Below are positions 59,639-64,000 of a DNA stretch of 64,000 bases, piece by piece. Every line of letters starts with the position of its first letter. The first letter of the stretch is position 1. A program made the translations under genes and the position numbers. Source of the DNA: Phocoena phocoena (lineage: Eukaryota > Chordata > Mammalia > Artiodactyla > Phocoenidae); NCBI RefSeq assembly GCF_963924675.1, contig NW_027077445.1, positions 1,146,001 through 1,210,000 on the forward strand, in the 5' to 3' direction. The notes beneath the pieces are model-generated. The model was not told the origin of the DNA and did not search any database. It saw only the letters and a program-made list of their open reading frames with translations.

Positions 59639-60957
59639 CCCTGGTGTTCTCCTCACATGAATGGGACCCTTCCTACACCTAAAACATGCCTGTCACACCC
59701 AGAGGATGGTATACCGTCTGATCGGGAAAAGTTTGGAAAAGGCATCTCATCTCCTCATCTCTTGGTGCTAGGGTTCACCACTCCAGCGTCTTTACTAACA
59801 GTCTCCCCACTTGGAGATGTCAGCACTGTCAACATCCTGTTGCATACAGTTTGGAATTTGTCCAGAGGATGAAGCAGAAGGAGGAGGAACAATGAGAGAC
59901 AAGTCCTAGGTGTTCGGACAGGCACATGCCACTCTAATTTCCAATCAGGAAGACGAATTGACCAAAGGCTAGGGTTGCCCATGGAAACAGAATAGGGCTT
60001 GAGGAATCCTGATGCTTTGTGGCCAGTTCCCATAAACACAAGTTGGAAAATGGAACTCAGGGGCACTAAAATTCACGAAACTGCAGAATTGAAAATATCT
60101 ATCACTGAAAAATGTCTTGAGGAAAGTCAGAGAAAAGGACTTGTAAGCAATGGAGAATGGCAGGAAACGGATTGGAAGAGGTAGAAAGGACTCGCCATTA
60201 AGCACAAGAAAAGGGGCTGAACATTGCCAACATTGCAGTTGGCCAAAAAGGGTGTATGCGTCTTTTTCTGTATATATTCAAGAAAAGGGCATACACTTTT
60301 TTAGCCAACCAAACAGGTGGGCACTGGAAATCAATACTACAAAACATATCACTTTGCATCAGTCAGAAGAGCCGTCCTCATAAAGTGTAAACACCAGAAA
60401 TGCAGGACAGGGCAAGGAGAAAAGGGAGCCCTGTGAGTCTTATAGTGGAAATGTATATTGCCAACGGTCACTCTGGATAAGTCTATTGTGTTTACTAAAG
60501 CATCTAAAAAATGAGCTACCGAGCATAGGGCACTTGCACTCATGGACGTATATCTTGGGAAAAACAAAAATCGAGAGGACACAGGCACCCCAATGTTTAC
60601 CACCTCTCTGTTTAAAAGATCCTCGACTAGGATATAACTTAAATGTATCTGCAGAGAAAAAACGGACAGAGATGTGGTGATTATGTAGAGTGGAATATTA
60701 GCCTAGAAATCAATGAAATACGGCGAGTTATAAAAACTCCAGAGGAGTTACGTGTGATCATTCGAAGTCACATAATTCAAAAAGAAAAAGACATAAGATA
60801 TCACTAATACATGGAATGTTAACATGGCTACACATGAACTGAATTACAAAAGAGAAGAGGGTTTCAAATTAAGAAAACCAACTTATGCTTCCTTAAGGGG
60901 AAAGGTGAGTTGGGGTGCTACATAAAACCAGAGATTAAAATTAGCACAGACACCATT
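59639..60957 (+). repeat. Diverged satellite fragment, right edge of the island (copy B)
   Basis: Repeats 39,650-40,968, with the altered palindrome at 60,239-60,308. A few differences from copy A are visible near 60,511-60,526 and 60,725-60,735. Confidence 0.88.
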
Positions 60958-62704
60958 CCATAAGCCAAATATGTAATAGTCAAGACCTACTCCTTGCTCA
61001 ACGAAATGGACTCAACACGCCATATTCAATGCCTAAGAATATACCGGATTAGTAAGAATCTTAAAACCCATGGGCTTATATGTCTCCGTAAGAGAAACAA
61101 GCGCGTGTACAGCGCCATAAACGAAGCAGTGAAAATCCGATAAATCCCATTATTAAAATAAATTTCAAAAACAAAACACAATGACAGTGAAATAGGTAGC
61201 AATTCTTAAATAATTAATTCAGGGCATGTGATGCAACCTGGATTTACCACATCTACACCCAGAGCTGGTTGAGACATAAGGCTGGACACTTCAGGCTGAT
61301 AGCATTGGTGAGTTTCGGTGAACAAATGCAGATCCTTTGAAGTCATACTGCATGGTAACCATTCCAAGGGTCCCAACTCTCCAGGTTCAAAGGATTCTTT
61401 CTTCAGCTAAAACATGCGTGGGAAACGCCTAGTATGGTCCACCGTGTGATTGGGAAACGATTTAAAATGCATCTCAGTTTTCGTATCCTGGTCCTCGGGT
61501 TCACCATTCCAGACGGTTTACTAACACTCTCCCCGCTTGGAGAGTCAGTGCCTTTAACCTCCTGTTTGGCACAGCTTGCAATTTCTGCGCAAGATGAACA
61601 GGAATAGGGAGAACCAATGAGAGACTAGCTATAGGTATTTGCACGGTCAAATGTAAGGCTCATTTCCCACCAGGAAGAGGAATTAACCAAAGGCTCAGCG
61701 TGCCCTGCCGGAATCAGATTAGGGCCTGAAGCAATCCTGCGGTTTTGTGCCCAGCTCACAAGAAAGCGAGTTGAAGAAAGGAGCTCAGGGGCACTGTAAT
61801 TCACAAACCTGCAGAGTTATAAATGACAGCTATCCTCCAAAAATATATTGAAGTAAGCCTGCGAAGGGGACTTGAAAGCGGGGCAGAATTTCAGGAAAAC
61901 GATTGCAGGGGGTAGACAGGAATTGCCCAGAAAGCATAGGAAAAGAGGCAGAACGTCGACAATGAAGCACTTGGCCAAAAACTGCGTATGCATTTTTTCC
62001 TGAATATATTCAGGAAAAAACGCATACGCCCTTTTTCGCAAACCAAGCAAGCCTGTAAAGGAAATCTGCACTACAATGAAGTCTAACTGCCCCCTGGGCA
62101 AAAGGGCCATCTGAAAAAAGTGTAAAATCCAGAAAGGTAGGACAGGATATGGAGAACAGGGAGCCTTGTTATGCTGATTGGCAGGATGTAAATTGCCAAC
62201 AGACATCCTGGAGAAGTGTATGGTGTTTCCTGAAACCCATAAGGAACAAAGAAACACAGCCTATGGCACTTCCACTTATGGTCCCAAAGATTACGGAAAT
62301 TTAAATCAAAAACAGACAGCCACCCCAATGTTTGGGACGGCTGTGTTCCCAAGAAGCTCGTCTACAGTACCAGGTAAATATCCCAGAAAGTAAAAAATGG
62401 ATAAAGAAGTTGTGACACGTACGTGCAATGCAATATCACTCAGCAATGAAATCTGTGTCATCAGGCCCGTAGCGGCATAGTGAGTGGATGCAGGTACGGT
62501 GATTCTACGTGAACTACGTCACACAGAAAAAGAAACATCATAAGATATCAGTGATACACGGAATGTAAACTTGACTACACATTAACTGAATTACAAAACA
62601 GAATAGGGACTAAAATTTAGAAAACCAACTAGTGCTTGCTTATGGGGAAAGGTGCCTTGGGGTGCTGCATAAAACCAGAGACTGAAATTAGCACAGATAA
62701 CTTT
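60958..62704 (+). repeat. Common-satellite unit at the right edge of copy B (1,747 bp)
   Basis: Counterpart of 40,969-42,715 up to about 62,426, but with markedly more differences than the rest of the duplicated block. Examples: atttaccac for attgaccac, gatagcattgg for gataacattgg, aaaactgcg for aaaagtgcg, gtgacacg for gtggcacg. Palindrome 61,971-62,042. After 62,480 it takes ordinary variants instead of those of monomer 13. Confidence 0.92.
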
Positions 62705-64000
62705 CCATAAGCCAAATATGTAATAGACAAGACTTACTCCTTGCTCAACGAAATGGACTCAACACCACATATTCAACGCCAAGGAATATACCTGACTAGG
62801 AAGAATCTTAAAACCCATGGATTTATATGTCTCCGTAAGAGAAACAAGCGTGTGTACAGCGGCATAAACGCAGCAGTGAAAATCCGATAAATCCCATTAT
62901 CAAAATAAATTTCGAAAACAAAACACAAAGACAGTGAAATAGAGAGCAATTCTTAAATAATTCACTCAGGGCATGTGATGCAACCGGGATTGACCACATC
63001 TACACCCAGAGCTGGTTGAGACATAAGGCTGGACACTTCAGGCTGATAGCATTGGTGAGTTTCGGTGAGCAAATGCAGACCCTTTGAAGTCATACTGCAT
63101 GGTACGCATTCCATGGGTCCCAACTCTCCAGGTTCAAGGGATTCTTCCTCCAGCTAAAACATGCATGGGAAACCCACAGTATGGTCCACCGTGTGATTGG
63201 GAAACGATTTAAAATGCATCTCAGTTTTCGTATCCATGTCCTCGGGTTCACCATTCCAGACGCTTTACTAACACTCTCCCTGCTTGGAGAGTCAGTGCCT
63301 TTAACCTCCTCTTTGGCACAGCTTGCAATTTCTGTGCAAGATGAACAGGAATAGGGAGAACCAATGAGAGACTAGCTGTAGGTGTCTGCACGGGCAAATG
63401 TAACGCTCATTTCCCACCAGGAAGAGGAATTAACCAAAGGCTCAGTGTGCCCTGCTGGAAACAGATTAGGGCCTGAAGCAATCCTGCGGTTTTGTGCCCA
63501 GCTCACAAGAAAGCGAGTTGAAGAAAGGAGCTCAGGGGCACTGTAATTCACAAACCTGCAGAGTTATAATTGACAGCTATCCTCCAAAAATATATTGAAG
63601 TAAGCCTTTGAAGGGGACTTGAAAGCGGGGCAGAATTTCAGGAAAACGATTGCAGGGGGTAGACTGGAATTGCACTGAAAGCATAGGAAAAGAGGCACAA
63701 CGTCGACAATGATGCACTTGGCCAAAAAGGGCGTATGCGTATTTTCCTGAATATATTCAGGAAAAAATGCATACGCCGTTTTTGGCCAATCAAGCAAGCC
63801 TGTAATGGAAGTCTGCACTACAATGAAGTCTCACTGCCCCCCGGGCAAAAGGGCCATCTGAAAAAAGTGTAAAATCCAGAAAGGTAGGACAGGATATGGA
63901 GAACAGGGAGCCTTGTTATGCTGATTGGCAGGATGTATATTGCCAGCAGCCACCCTGGAGAAGTGTATGGTGTTTCCTGAAACACGTAAGAAACAAAGCA
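62705..64000 (+). repeat. Common-satellite unit, cut by the window end
   Basis: First 1,296 bp of a unit. Palindrome 63,718-63,789 has unpaired changes in both arms (gtattttcc left, aaaatgcatacgccg right). Low divergence from the intact monomers shows that the ordinary array resumes beyond copy B. Confidence 0.92.

Larger units (their letters stand above)
42437..62426 (+). repeat. Copy B of the ~20-kb tandem duplication
   Basis: Repeats 22,454-42,436 element for element. Differences I noted by eye: very few across the island and array (for example 26,616 t against 46,599 g; 30,381 c against 50,364 t; the 6-bp A-rich indel at about 55,120), more in the last satellite part (41,0xx-42,4xx against 61,0xx-62,4xx). 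The right edge lies in 62,426-62,479, where the sequence returns to ordinary satellite variants (gcatagtgag, cagaaaaagaaac). Confidence 0.93.

Noticed and set aside
22454..62479. Assembly error as the sole cause of the 20-kb repeat.
   Set aside because: Not fully excluded, but point differences, a 6-bp indel and a sharply mapped homologous junction fit a real duplication better than a collapsed or doubled contig; haplotype stacking remains possible and is named as a refuting outcome.

Overview
The window is heterochromatic satellite DNA from a mammal, almost certainly a whale. I see no functional protein-coding gene, RNA gene, CRISPR array or bacterial feature. About two thirds of it is head-to-tail copies of a unit of about 1,747 bp (range 1,744-1,759). 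Unit length matches the 'common cetacean satellite' as I recall it: about 1.75 kb in baleen whales and most toothed whales, about 1.58 kb in dolphins and close relatives. More than half of each unit reads as a decayed LINE-1 3' end (ORF2 C-terminus, 3' UTR, A-rich tail), which also fits what is known of that satellite. The younger L1 insertions have cetartiodactyl-type 3' ends. A baleen whale or a non-delphinoid toothed whale is therefore the best guess; the taxon is an inference.

Layout: 1-26,226 holds fifteen intact satellite monomers. 26,227-27,952 is a sixteenth monomer, split by an antisense, 5'-truncated L1 with an 11-bp target-site duplication. 27,953-33,314 is a different, GC-rich tandem array with a period of about 592 bp, built from about eleven subrepeats of about 54 bp. 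33,315-34,432 is diverged satellite. 34,433-39,649 is a non-satellite island: an L1 3' end, unidentified single-copy-like DNA with a small minisatellite, a broken gammaretrovirus-like pol relic, a probable LTR end and a second L1 3' UTR piece. 39,650-42,4xx is diverged, then ordinary, satellite. The whole block from about 22,454 is then repeated once more in the same orientation with a period of 19,983-19,989 bp, so 42,437-62,426 is a near copy of 22,454-42,436. Ordinary satellite continues to the end.

Each intact monomer carries a 72-bp palindrome with 36-bp arms and no loop, perfect in several copies. Variants of it are informative: two cases show matching changes in both arms, two adjacent monomers share a 12-bp insertion at the dyad, and the GC-rich array joins the satellite only 6 bp from the dyad centre. 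Nothing here works as a pathway. The architecture records satellite amplification, unequal crossover, retroelement insertion and possible palindrome-driven breakage or correction.
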